Assembly: GCA_026708325.1 (NCBI GenBank)
Contig: JAPOVC010000019.1
Coordinates: 1-52,991, forward strand
DNA length: 52,991 nucleotides
Direction: 5' to 3'
DNA from: Anaerolineaceae bacterium
GTDB lineage: Bacteria > Chloroflexota > Anaerolineae > Aggregatilineales > Phototrophicaceae
A program made the position numbers and the translations under genes. Positions 42,554-51,278 of the stretch are shown here, one piece after another. Under the pieces are notes generated by a model. The model worked only from the letters and a program-made list of their open reading frames with translations, had not been told where the DNA came from and ran no database searches. Numbering within the stretch: the first letter of the stretch is position 1; each line of letters starts with the position of its first letter.

Positions 42554-45139
42554 TCAGTGCGAAGGCTGCGCCCAGGTGATCAGCCCCGGGTGAATCTGGT
42601 CCGGCAACAACTCGTGTTTCGGCAACACGCGGGCGGAGAGGCCCCGCTCGCCACCCACGTGATAGGCGTAGCGGGCATGAAACATCCAGGTCCCGTTTTC
42701 CCCTTCGCCAACCGGGTGCATGTCTACCGCGTCGCCGGCGTGCGCCCCCAGTTCGCGCTGGGTGTTCAACTTGCCGGAATACAACTGGACGCGCAGATCA
42801 GCCGGGTTGAAGCGGCCCAGGTGGACCCTGGCCTGCACGTCAAATGACGCGCCGACCACGAGTTGCGACTCGCTGAAATCAAGCGACTCGATGCGAATTT
42901 CGTGCCAGAATTGTTCGAGTCTGGCGCGCCAGGCGCTGAAATCCAGCCCCTGTTGCAGGTTGTCGGCGTGCATGCGTTGCACCCGTTTCAGGGACGGCAG
43001 ATAGAAGAGATTGCAGTATTCCTGCACCATGCGGTGGGAACTGAAGCGCGGTGCAAGTTGCCGCATGGAGGCTTTCACGTGCCGCATCCATTCCTGTGGC
43101 AGGTTGTCATCGTCACGATCGTAGAAGAGGGGCACAACGTCCTTCTCCAGGATGTTGTAGAGCGCCTGACTCTCCACGTGGTCCTGGTGACCCTCTTCGT
43201 GCGGAGGGTATTCCTCACCATTGCCGATGGCCCAGCCGAGCTCCGGCGCATAGCCCTCGTCCCACCAGCCGTCGAGAATGCTGCAGTTGAGGCCGGCGTT
43301 GTAGATGCACTTCATGCCGCTGGTGCCGCTGGCTTCCTGGGGCCGGCGCGGGTTGTTGAGCCAGATGTCCACGCCTTGCACCAGTTGCCGGGCGATGTGC
43401 ATGTCGTAATTCTGCAGAAAGACGATGTGTGGCCGCAATTCGGCGTCCTGGGCCATGTGAATGATTTGCCGAATGAACTCCTTGCCGCCGTCGTCGTGCG
43501 GATGCGCCTTGCCCGCAAAAATGAGTTGTACGGGCCTTTGCGGGTCGCTGACGATGCGTTTGAGCCGCGGCAAATCGCGGAAGATCAGCGTCGCGCGCTT
43601 GTAGGTGGCGAAACGCCGGGCGAAACCAATGGTCAGGGCGCGCGGGTTGAGCACGCGGCTGCTGGCATCGGCTTCGCTGCGCGCGAAACCCCGTCGTAAC
43701 AGCTGCTGGTGGAGGCGTTCGCGGGCAAAGGCGATGAGTTGTCGCCGGCTGCGTTCATGGACGCGCCACAGTTCGTCGTCGGGGATGTCGTCGACCGCCG
43801 CCCACAGGTCGGGCCGCCCGTCTTCCTCGCGCCAGGCCGGGTCCAGATAGTGGTCAAAGAGCTCCGCCATTTCGTCGCTGATCCAGCTCTGGATGTGGAC
43901 GCCGTTGGTGACGCTGTGGACGGGCACTTCATCCAGCGGGGTGTTGGGGTAGAGCGATCGCCACATCCCGCGTGAGACCCAGGCATGCAGCCTGGAGACG
44001 CCGTTGGTGCCGCTGCTGAGGCGCATGGCCAGCACCGGCATGGAAAACATCTCATGGTCGCCCACGTGTTCTCGACCCAGGTTCAGGAACTCTTCACGCG
44101 AGAGGCCCAGTTCGCGGCTGTAGTCGCCAAAGTGCTCGTCGATAAGGTCGAATTCAAAGCGCTCCAGGCCGGCGGGTACGGGGGTGTGCGTCGTAAAGAC
44201 GTTGCCGGCGCGGGTGATTTCCTGCGCCTGGGCAAAACTCAGACTCTTCTCGTGCTGCAACTGGCGGATTCGCTCAAGAGCGAGGAAGGCGGAGTGCCCT
44301 TCGTTCATGTGGCAAACGTTGGGTCGCAGACCCAGGGCGTCCAGCGCGCGTATGCCGCCGATGCCCATCAGGATCTCCTGACGAATGCGCGTGCGCCGGT
44401 CACCGCCATAGAGGCGGTCGGTCAGGTTGCGGTCTTCCGGCAAGTGGTTTTCGGGAATGTTTGAATCCAGCAAAAAGAGTTGGACGCGCCCTACCTGTAC
44501 GCGCCAGACGGCCGCGTAAAGCTCGCGGCCGGGCAGCGTCACACTGATGCGCAGGGGCGCGCCCTGTCCATCGTGCATCAGGGTCAGGGGCAGGTTGGCC
44601 AGGTCGTTGATCGGGTAGGACTCCTGCTGCCAGCCATCGGCGTTGAGGTACTGGTGAAAGTAGCCCTCCTGGTAGAGCAGCCCGATGGCGACGAGCGGCA
44701 GCCCCAGGTCGCTGGCACTCTTGAGGTGGTCTCCGCTCAGGATTCCCAGACCGCCGGAGTAGGTACCCAGCGATTCCGTCAGGCCATACTCCATGGAGAA
44801 GTAGGCGATGCAGGTGCCGGGCGGCTGATCGCCGGCATTGCGGGCGAACCAGGTGTCCCTGCGGGCCGTTTCCTCATCGCGCCGGGCGCAGACGCGTTGC
44901 AAATGCGCCAGGAAACTGGCGTCAGCAGCCAGCTCATCGAGCCTGTCCTGAGAAAGCAGGCCGAGCAATTGCACGGGATTGTGCCCGGTCTCGCTCCACA
45001 GGTCCGGCTCCAGACGACGGAAAAGCGCCTGGCAATCGCTGTCCCATGACCAGCGCATGTCATGCGCCAGCTCCCGCAGACGGGCGAGACCAGGGGGCAG
45101 GTTGGCGGTGACGTTGACGGTGATAACCGGTTTTATCAT
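42554..45139 (-). CDS. glgP: Glycogen/alpha-glucan phosphorylase
   Basis: An 861-residue phosphorylase that releases glucose 1-phosphate from alpha-1,4-glucan. The N-terminal ~100 residues match the DUF3417 domain of the short bacterial class (LRELAHDMRWSWD). The catalytic part has YFSMEYGLTESLGTYSGGLG, and the PLP lysine is K610 in EASGTSGMKCIYNAG. The family-typical HTPVPAGLERF and FARRFATYKRATL are also present. The ATG at 45139 follows AGGGAG. It is the third gene of the glgA-glgC-glgP run; a 71-nt gap separates it from glgC, with an AT-rich stretch that could hold a secondary promoter. Synthesis and breakdown enzymes are thus encoded together. Confidence 0.95.
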   Translation of the reverse strand: MIKPVITVNVTANLPPGLARLRELAHDMRWSWDSDCQALFRRLEPDLWSETGHNPVQLLGLLSQDRLDELAADASFLAHLQRVCARRDEETARRDTWFARNAGDQPPGTCIAYFSMEYGLTESLGTYSGGLGILSGDHLKSASDLGLPLVAIGLLYQEGYFHQYLNADGWQQESYPINDLANLPLTLMHDGQGAPLRISVTLPGRELYAAVWRVQVGRVQLFLLDSNIPENHLPEDRNLTDRLYGGDRRTRIRQEILMGIGGIRALDALGLRPNVCHMNEGHSAFLALERIRQLQHEKSLSFAQAQEITRAGNVFTTHTPVPAGLERFEFDLIDEHFGDYSRELGLSREEFLNLGREHVGDHEMFSMPVLAMRLSSGTNGVSRLHAWVSRGMWRSLYPNTPLDEVPVHSVTNGVHIQSWISDEMAELFDHYLDPAWREEDGRPDLWAAVDDIPDDELWRVHERSRRQLIAFARERLHQQLLRRGFARSEADASSRVLNPRALTIGFARRFATYKRATLIFRDLPRLKRIVSDPQRPVQLIFAGKAHPHDDGGKEFIRQIIHMAQDAELRPHIVFLQNYDMHIARQLVQGVDIWLNNPRRPQEASGTSGMKCIYNAGLNCSILDGWWDEGYAPELGWAIGNGEEYPPHEEGHQDHVESQALYNILEKDVVPLFYDRDDDNLPQEWMRHVKASMRQLAPRFSSHRMVQEYCNLFYLPSLKRVQRMHADNLQQGLDFSAWRARLEQFWHEIRIESLDFSESQLVVGASFDVQARVHLGRFNPADLRVQLYSGKLNTQRELGAHAGDAVDMHPVGEGENGTWMFHARYAYHVGGERGLSARVLPKHELLPDQIHPGLITWAQPSH

Positions 45140-45210
45140 GCGTGACTCCCTGACGACGAGAAATGCGGCGGGGCGGGAATTCGGGGCGATATTATGCTCA
45201 AAATGAAAGA

Positions 45211-46476
45211 CTAGCGTCGCGCCAACTGGAATCCCAGTCGCTCGCCATCGGGCACACGTCGGTCCGGGTAAGCCTCGAAGTCCCCGCCTTGCAGGTCCGT
45301 GCCAATAATGCAGGAGCGCCCGACAGTCAACCCGGGCGGCACCTGGGTGTTCTTGCCGATGCAGGTGATCCCCAGGTCGCCAACCTGCTCGATGGAACCC
45401 ACCCGCGCATTGTGGCCAATGACCGCGATCTTGTCGATGATGGACCGTTCGATGACGGCGCCGGCCTCGATGCAGGTGTCCGTCAGCAGGATCGATTCAC
45501 GCACGACGCAGTTGGGACCGACGATGACCCCTGGCGAGAGCACCGAGCGTTCGACCAGCGCGCCGGAAGAGACAATGGCGCCCTCCGCAATCATGCTGTC
45601 GCGAACGATGGCGTCCTGCTGAATCTGGACCGGCGGGCGCTCCTCGCTGCGGGTATGAATAACCCAGGTGCGGTCGCTGAGGTTGAGCGAGGGCGGCGTC
45701 CCCAGCAGGTCCATGTGGGCTTCCCAGTAGGCGTCGATGGTGCCCACGTCGATCCAGTAACCATCGAAGGGCCAGGCGAACACGCGCTGCCTTTCGATCA
45801 GCATGCGCGGCAAAATATCCTTGCCGAAATCGTGGCTGGAATCCCCCAGCTCGTGGTCGCGATGCAGCATGCGTTCCAGAACGTCGTAGTTGAAGATATA
45901 GACCCCCATGCTGGCGAGGTTGCCAGGGGGATTCGGCGGCTTTTCAACAAAGTCTTTGACACTGAGGTCGTCTTCGACGTCCACGATGCCGTAGCGGCTG
46001 GCCTCGTCGAGGGGCACGCGGATGGTCGCCACAGTTGCATCGGCGTTGTTTTCGCTGTGAAACTGCAGCATTTCGGCGTAGTCCATCTGGTAAATGTGAT
46101 CGCCGGAGAGAATGAGGACGTAATCCGGCCTGCCGCGTCGCACAAAGGGCAGGTTTTGCGCGACGGCGTCGGCCGTGCCGGCGTACCAGTCGGTGTCCCG
46201 CCGGCCGAGAAAGGGCTGAAGCAACAATACGCCGCCGGTGAAGGAACGGTCCAGGTCCCAGGGGCGGCCGCGACGGATGTGATCGTTGAGGCTGTGCGGC
46301 CGGTACTGGGTGAGGATGAGTACGTCGAAGATGTTGGAGTTCACGCAGTTGCTGAGCGTGAAGTCGATAATGCGGTACTTGCCGGCAAAGGGCACGGCCG
46401 GCTTGGCGCGTTTGTGAGTCAGGGTAGCAAGTCGCGTGCCTTCGCCGCCCGCAAGGATAACAGCCTTGACTTTCAC
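45211..46476 (-). CDS. glgC: Glucose-1-phosphate adenylyltransferase
   Basis: A 421-residue enzyme making ADP-glucose from glucose 1-phosphate and ATP, the committed step of glycogen synthesis. The nucleotide site GGEGTRL and the downstream RAKPAVPFAGKYRIIDF are intact. WYAGTADAV and VEKP (sugar-phosphate binding) follow, and the C-terminal third is a left-handed beta-helix with hexapeptide repeats. The GTG at 46476 is the start because it overlaps the glgA stop (GTGA) and gives the family length; a longer reading to 46620 lies within glgA. It is translationally coupled to glgA. Confidence 0.95.
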   Translation of the reverse strand: MKVKAVILAGGEGTRLATLTHKRAKPAVPFAGKYRIIDFTLSNCVNSNIFDVLILTQYRPHSLNDHIRRGRPWDLDRSFTGGVLLLQPFLGRRDTDWYAGTADAVAQNLPFVRRGRPDYVLILSGDHIYQMDYAEMLQFHSENNADATVATIRVPLDEASRYGIVDVEDDLSVKDFVEKPPNPPGNLASMGVYIFNYDVLERMLHRDHELGDSSHDFGKDILPRMLIERQRVFAWPFDGYWIDVGTIDAYWEAHMDLLGTPPSLNLSDRTWVIHTRSEERPPVQIQQDAIVRDSMIAEGAIVSSGALVERSVLSPGVIVGPNCVVRESILLTDTCIEAGAVIERSIIDKIAVIGHNARVGSIEQVGDLGITCIGKNTQVPPGLTVGRSCIIGTDLQGGDFEAYPDRRVPDGERLGFQLARR

Positions 46477-47936
46477 GGGTGTACCTCGCTGATAAGAACG
46501 TCGCGATAGAGTTCCTTTGTGGCACGGGCGCTCTTGTCCCAGCCGAAATCCTGCTTCATGGCGCGTTCCTGCATGCGCCGCCAGGCTGCGGGACGATTGT
46601 GCCAGGTCCTGATGGCCCATTCCAGGGTGTGCGCCAAAGCCTCCGTTTCGCTCCAGCCGAATACGAAACCCGTGCCGCGGGAGCCACGGCCATCGTCGTA
46701 GTTCACCACCGTATCGGCGAGACCTCCGGTCTCGCGCACCAGGGGCAGGGAACCATAGCGCATGGCCAGCAACTGGCCAATGCCGCAGGGCTCGAAGAGG
46801 CTGGGCATCAGGAAAAGGTCGGATCCGGAGTAGATTTGACTGGCAAGGGCGCTGTCAAAATCGTGCTGTACCGAAACGCGCTGCGGCCACTGGCCGGCCA
46901 TGAGGGCCAGCTCATGGTGAAAGCGGGGATCACCGCTGCCCAGGCTGATGAACTGCAGGGCGTCGCGGGTCAGCAAACGTCGCATGACCGGCAGGGCCAG
47001 GTGCAGGCCCTTTTGCACGTCCAGGCGCCCCACCATGGCCACCAGAGGGACCTCGCGTTTGCCATCGAGTCCGTGCCTGCGCTGCAGGTCCCTGCGATTG
47101 ATACAACGCGACTGGCTGAACTCTGCGGCGCCGTACCTGGCGACCAGGTGGCAATCCGTTTCGGGATTGTGGTGCTCGCGATCAATGCCGTTGAGAATGC
47201 CATGGAGGCTGGCGCTGCGCGTGCGAATCAGGCCATCAAGGCCGCGACCCTGGTCGGGCGACTGAATTTCCGTCGCGTAGCGGGGACTGACCGTGGTCAG
47301 GACGTCGGCGCTGGCGATGCCGATGGCCAGCAGGTTGTCATCCAGGTCCTGGTAGACCAGGTCCGGCTGGCTGCGCGTCGGGATGCCGCAGTAGTACAGC
47401 GCGGCGCCGGCGTCGTGTCCCTGGTAGGCGAGGTTATGAATGGTCAGGAGGGAACGCATCGACGCCCAGTCCGGGCTGGTACGACTGACGGACAGCAGGA
47501 AGGGAATCAGGGCGCAGTGCCAGTCATTGGCATGCAGGACGTCCGGAAACCAGTTGTTGCGCTGCCGGAGTTCCCAGGCGCAGGCAAGGGTCAACTGGCA
47601 AAAGAGGATGAAGCGTGTGGCGTCCCGCGCCTGGTCAAGATACAGCGTGCCCTCGGCGCCAAACCAGGGCTCACACTGCAGAAAGTAGTGACGGACATCC
47701 TGGCGGCAAACGCTGTGCACGTGGACGTCCAGAGACCCGCTGCGGTGCGGAAAAGGGAAGGAGAACTGGTAAACGAGCCCGTGGCCGGCGTAGTCGATGA
47801 AGCCGTAAAGGGGCGTGATGACCCGGACGTCGGTCTCCGCTGAACGCAGGGCCAGGGGAAGCGAGCCGGCGACTTCGGCAAGACCTCCGGTGCTGGAGAA
47901 GGGACTGACTTCTGCGCTCGCGTAAAGGACGTTCAT
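46473..47936 (-). CDS. glgA: Glycogen synthase (GT5), with altered KTGGL motif
   Basis: A 487-residue GT5 synthase that extends alpha-1,4-glucan from a nucleotide-glucose. The N-terminal start MNVLYASAEVSPF is typical, and the C-terminal catalytic motif is present in SLFEPCGIGQLLAMRYG. The hallmark KTGGL reads S15-T-G-G-L, so the lysine that in E. coli (K15) contacts ADP-glucose is replaced by serine. glgC directly downstream argues that ADP-glucose is still the donor. It is the first gene of the operon and diverges from addB across 138 nt. Confidence 0.93.
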   Translation of the reverse strand: MNVLYASAEVSPFSSTGGLAEVAGSLPLALRSAETDVRVITPLYGFIDYAGHGLVYQFSFPFPHRSGSLDVHVHSVCRQDVRHYFLQCEPWFGAEGTLYLDQARDATRFILFCQLTLACAWELRQRNNWFPDVLHANDWHCALIPFLLSVSRTSPDWASMRSLLTIHNLAYQGHDAGAALYYCGIPTRSQPDLVYQDLDDNLLAIGIASADVLTTVSPRYATEIQSPDQGRGLDGLIRTRSASLHGILNGIDREHHNPETDCHLVARYGAAEFSQSRCINRRDLQRRHGLDGKREVPLVAMVGRLDVQKGLHLALPVMRRLLTRDALQFISLGSGDPRFHHELALMAGQWPQRVSVQHDFDSALASQIYSGSDLFLMPSLFEPCGIGQLLAMRYGSLPLVRETGGLADTVVNYDDGRGSRGTGFVFGWSETEALAHTLEWAIRTWHNRPAAWRRMQERAMKQDFGWDKSARATKELYRDVLISEVHP

Positions 47937-48074
47937 GCCGGCGTACTGTCACTCCCGGGCTCGGGGACAGACTCCACTAGTGATTTTAGCCGCCGGAAAA
48001 TTGGCTCGCAACCGGGGCGCGTGGCGCGGCGCCAGGCCGCGCGCTACCTTCAGTGACGGTCAGGCGGGAGAGCT

Positions 48075-51000
48075 ATGCGGACGAGATCGACCCCTTCAGC
48101 GGAAACCACGACCATCCTGCTGGCGCCCCCTGGCGCCGGCAAGACCGACTACGTGTTGCAAACCCTTCGCGAAATCCAGGATAAGCCGGACTGGCAGGAA
48201 ACCTGGCTGTTGACCCCCGGCCGGACGCAGGAACAGTTTTTGCGCCAGCGTCTGCTCGCTTCGGCAGGGGATGGCGCCGCCCTTTTCAATGTCCGCTTCC
48301 TGCGATTTCACAATCTGGCCAGGACTCTGTCCGCCCTCGCCGGCAGGTCGACGCGGGTCCTGCAGGAAGAGGAACGTCGCGACCTCCTTCGTGACCTGCT
48401 TGAGGACCTGGCAGGGGGTGGCGAACTGAAGCTTTTCTCTCAGGCTGCTGACCTCGGAGGGATGCTGCGCGCCATCCTCAGTTTCATCGATGAGTTGCGG
48501 GCGAAGCTCATATCCCCGGAGGCCCTTGCGGCGGCGGCGCGGAGTACCAGGGAGCGGGAACTTGCGGCCATCGCCAGGCGTTACGAGGCGGCGCTGTCGA
48601 AAGGAAACGTTCAGGACCGGACGCGAAGTCTGGTCCACGCGGCGGAGGCCCTGGGCGACCCCGCGCTGCAAACCAGTCTGGCCCGCATTGACCACTTGCT
48701 GGTGGATGGCTTCGATGCCTTCACGCCCCTGCAGGCCAGGGTCGTGATGCAGCTGGCGGCCTGCGTAAGAAATGCGATCATCACCCTGCCGACAGCGCCC
48801 GGCAGGGAGGAAACTGTTGGCGCCGGCTTCCGGCGCGCGCTGGAGCTGCTCAGGGCGCACAGCCCCCGGCCGATACGCATCGAGGCGCTTCCCGCCAGTC
48901 TTGATCGACGTGATCCGGGCTTGCAGGGACTGACGACCCGCCTGTTCACTGACGGGCCGGCATTCACGCAGCGACTTTCACACCTGCACCTGCTGGAGGC
49001 CCCTGGGCCGGAGATAGAGGCCCTGGCGATCACGCGGCACATCAAGGGGCTGCTACTGGAGACCGATGCGCGGCCCGAAGACTGTCTGATCGTTACAAGG
49101 GCGTGGTCACAGTATGCCGGCCCATTGCGCGCCGCGGGCAGGGAGCATGGTGTTCCGCTGGCTTTCGCGCGGGGCGAGCCGCTGATCGACCAGCCAGTCA
49201 TGCGCCACCTGCTCGGGTTGCTGGAACTCTCCGGCGCCGATTTTCCGCTGCAGGAGACCCTGGACCTGTTGCGCGCGCCCTGCTTCCGGGTGCCGGGCCT
49301 GGGTCGGGAGCAGGTGACGACTCTGGAGCGCATCGGTCGGAAGGAGCGTGTGAGCGGTGGACGTGACGCCTGGCTGAGCGCCCTGGAAGCGAGCTGTGTG
49401 GAGGGCAGCGAGAACATCGCGCAGGCCTTGCGCCATTTCATGGAAGCGGTGACGCCACCAGGAGACACGGAGTCGAAGGGACTGTGGCGCTGGCTGCGGG
49501 GACTCTGCGGGCTTGATGCGGAGGCAGAGCCCGACGTCTATTCCCTGGATATGAAGTCCTGTGTAGCCGCCGGGCCGACGCCTGTCTCATTTGCCGGAGA
49601 ACAGGCGGCGCTGGATGCCTTTGACAGTCTTTTGAAGCGCAGGGCACGTACAAATGAAGAACTATCTGACACCGAAGGCGCCGGGCAGGCAGACGTCGAC
49701 GCCTGGCTTGCGGACCTGCGCGAGGCCCTGGGGCGCATGCGACTTGAGGGCGACAGGGCGCGGCCAGGCGCTGTTGCGGTCGTCGAGGCTTCTATGGCGA
49801 CAGGGCTGGAGGCGCGCCACGTCTTCATTCCCGGCCTTTCCGCCGGGATTTTTCCCGGAACGGGTGCAGCGGACCCGCTTTTGCTGGCCAGCGAACGGGT
49901 GGCCCTGGCGAAGCGTGGCGCCGACCTCGGGCCCGGCGATGGCGGCGCTGAGGACGCCCTGTTCCTGCAGCTACTGGGTCTGGCCCGTGACTCCCTGATG
50001 CTTACCCGCCCTGCTGAAGAAGGGGGCACAGCGCGTCAGGCGAGCTACCTGTGGGCTGCTGTGCGTAATTTGTACCCCCGGCAGCAAGTAGAGAAAGTCC
50101 GGGCCGCTGCCACCGTTCCGCCTGAACAAGTCGCGTCAGCGCAGGAAGCGCTCGTCACGCTGAAGACATACCCGGGGTCGAAGGCCGCTCAACCCTTGCG
50201 CGCCTGGTTGCAACGCGAATGTAGCGAGATTCTGGAGCAGGTGGAGCATGCCGGCAGGGTCGAGGCGGCGCGACTGTCCTGGTACGAGGCGCATGACCGC
50301 TATTCCGGCGTGCTTGCCGATCCGCAACTGATTGCGTGGGTCGCCGATGAGCTGGGCCCGGGTCGGCCCTGGAGCGCGTCGCAGCTGAATGAGCTCGGCG
50401 CTTGCCGCTACCGCTTCTTCGCCAAACGCCTGCTCGGCCTTGAGGAGTTGTGGCAGCCGGAATCCGGTCTGAACGCGCTGGAACGGGGAAACCTGAATCA
50501 TGAGATTCTGGAGGCGGTCTTTCGCGAAGTAAATCAGCGCCAGTTGACGATTGAAGAAGAAAACCTGGCGGAAGCGCTGGCCATTCTGGAGCGCAAGTCC
50601 CAGGTTGTCTTTGATGACGCCCGCGGGATCCTGAAGCGCGAACCGGATTCCCTGTGGCCCTGGGAGCAGCAAAACATACGCGCGAGGCTGGAGGCCTTTG
50701 TGCGCCTGGACTTTTCGTCTGACAGCCCGGTCGGCAAACGATTGCCTGGGGCCGGACGACGGTCGCGCTTGCAGGAATACCGTTTTGGCTTCGATGACGA
50801 GCCTTTTGCCATCCCCCTTTCGATAGACGGGCGGCAGGAAGCGCTCAGGTTGCGCGGCTTCATCGACCGAGTTGATGTCGCCAGCGGTCAGGTCCTGGTC
50901 ATCGACTACAAGAGCGGCAGCACGGCAATTCCTGCAGGTCATCTGGCTGAAGGCGTTGAGGTCCAGATGTTGGTCTACCTGCGCGCGGCGGGGCACCTGC

Positions 51001-51278
51001 TGCAAGGGGATACGGAACACTCACTGGCTGGCGGGGCCTTCCTGCAGTTGCGCAGCTTGAAAAGCAGTGGCGCTGTCTCACTGGATGAACGTGGTCAGCA
51101 AAGTTTGCAGGCAGCGGAGCGACGAATCGCCGAAAACGTCGCCGCCGCGAGACACGGCGATTTCCGGGTCGAGCCGCGGCTGCCGGCGACCAATGGCCGC
51201 TGCACTCGCTACTGTGAGTTCTGGCAGCTCTGTCGCGTGCTGGAAACGCGCAGCCTGGGGCAGGAGGCGGCGCCGTGA
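48075..51278 (+). CDS. addB: AddB-like helicase/nuclease subunit
   Basis: A 1067-residue subunit of an AddAB-type double-strand-break resection complex. Walker A APPGAGKT lies near residues 17-24. A UvrD-like but degenerate helicase core follows. The C-terminal PD-(D/E)XK nuclease of RecB type has the motif VLVIDYKSG. An iron-sulfur staple is suggested by one Cys at the front of the nuclease (LGACRYRFF) and three at the end (CTRYCEFWQLC). The last group is C-x3-C-x5-C; relatives I know have C-x2-C-x5-C. The ATG at 48075 follows GGGAGAG. Its stop overlaps addA (GTGA). Confidence 0.88.
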   Translation: MRTRSTPSAETTTILLAPPGAGKTDYVLQTLREIQDKPDWQETWLLTPGRTQEQFLRQRLLASAGDGAALFNVRFLRFHNLARTLSALAGRSTRVLQEEERRDLLRDLLEDLAGGGELKLFSQAADLGGMLRAILSFIDELRAKLISPEALAAAARSTRERELAAIARRYEAALSKGNVQDRTRSLVHAAEALGDPALQTSLARIDHLLVDGFDAFTPLQARVVMQLAACVRNAIITLPTAPGREETVGAGFRRALELLRAHSPRPIRIEALPASLDRRDPGLQGLTTRLFTDGPAFTQRLSHLHLLEAPGPEIEALAITRHIKGLLLETDARPEDCLIVTRAWSQYAGPLRAAGREHGVPLAFARGEPLIDQPVMRHLLGLLELSGADFPLQETLDLLRAPCFRVPGLGREQVTTLERIGRKERVSGGRDAWLSALEASCVEGSENIAQALRHFMEAVTPPGDTESKGLWRWLRGLCGLDAEAEPDVYSLDMKSCVAAGPTPVSFAGEQAALDAFDSLLKRRARTNEELSDTEGAGQADVDAWLADLREALGRMRLEGDRARPGAVAVVEASMATGLEARHVFIPGLSAGIFPGTGAADPLLLASERVALAKRGADLGPGDGGAEDALFLQLLGLARDSLMLTRPAEEGGTARQASYLWAAVRNLYPRQQVEKVRAAATVPPEQVASAQEALVTLKTYPGSKAAQPLRAWLQRECSEILEQVEHAGRVEAARLSWYEAHDRYSGVLADPQLIAWVADELGPGRPWSASQLNELGACRYRFFAKRLLGLEELWQPESGLNALERGNLNHEILEAVFREVNQRQLTIEEENLAEALAILERKSQVVFDDARGILKREPDSLWPWEQQNIRARLEAFVRLDFSSDSPVGKRLPGAGRRSRLQEYRFGFDDEPFAIPLSIDGRQEALRLRGFIDRVDVASGQVLVIDYKSGSTAIPAGHLAEGVEVQMLVYLRAAGHLLQGDTEHSLAGGAFLQLRSLKSSGAVSLDERGQQSLQAAERRIAENVAAARHGDFRVEPRLPATNGRCTRYCEFWQLCRVLETRSLGQEAAP

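Noticed and set aside
46479..47843. Plus-strand open frame of over 450 codons opposite glgA
   Set aside because: GlgA has intact family motifs on the minus strand; the plus frame has no domain, no ribosome-binding site and a Gln/Val/Ala-rich composition typical of antisense frames.
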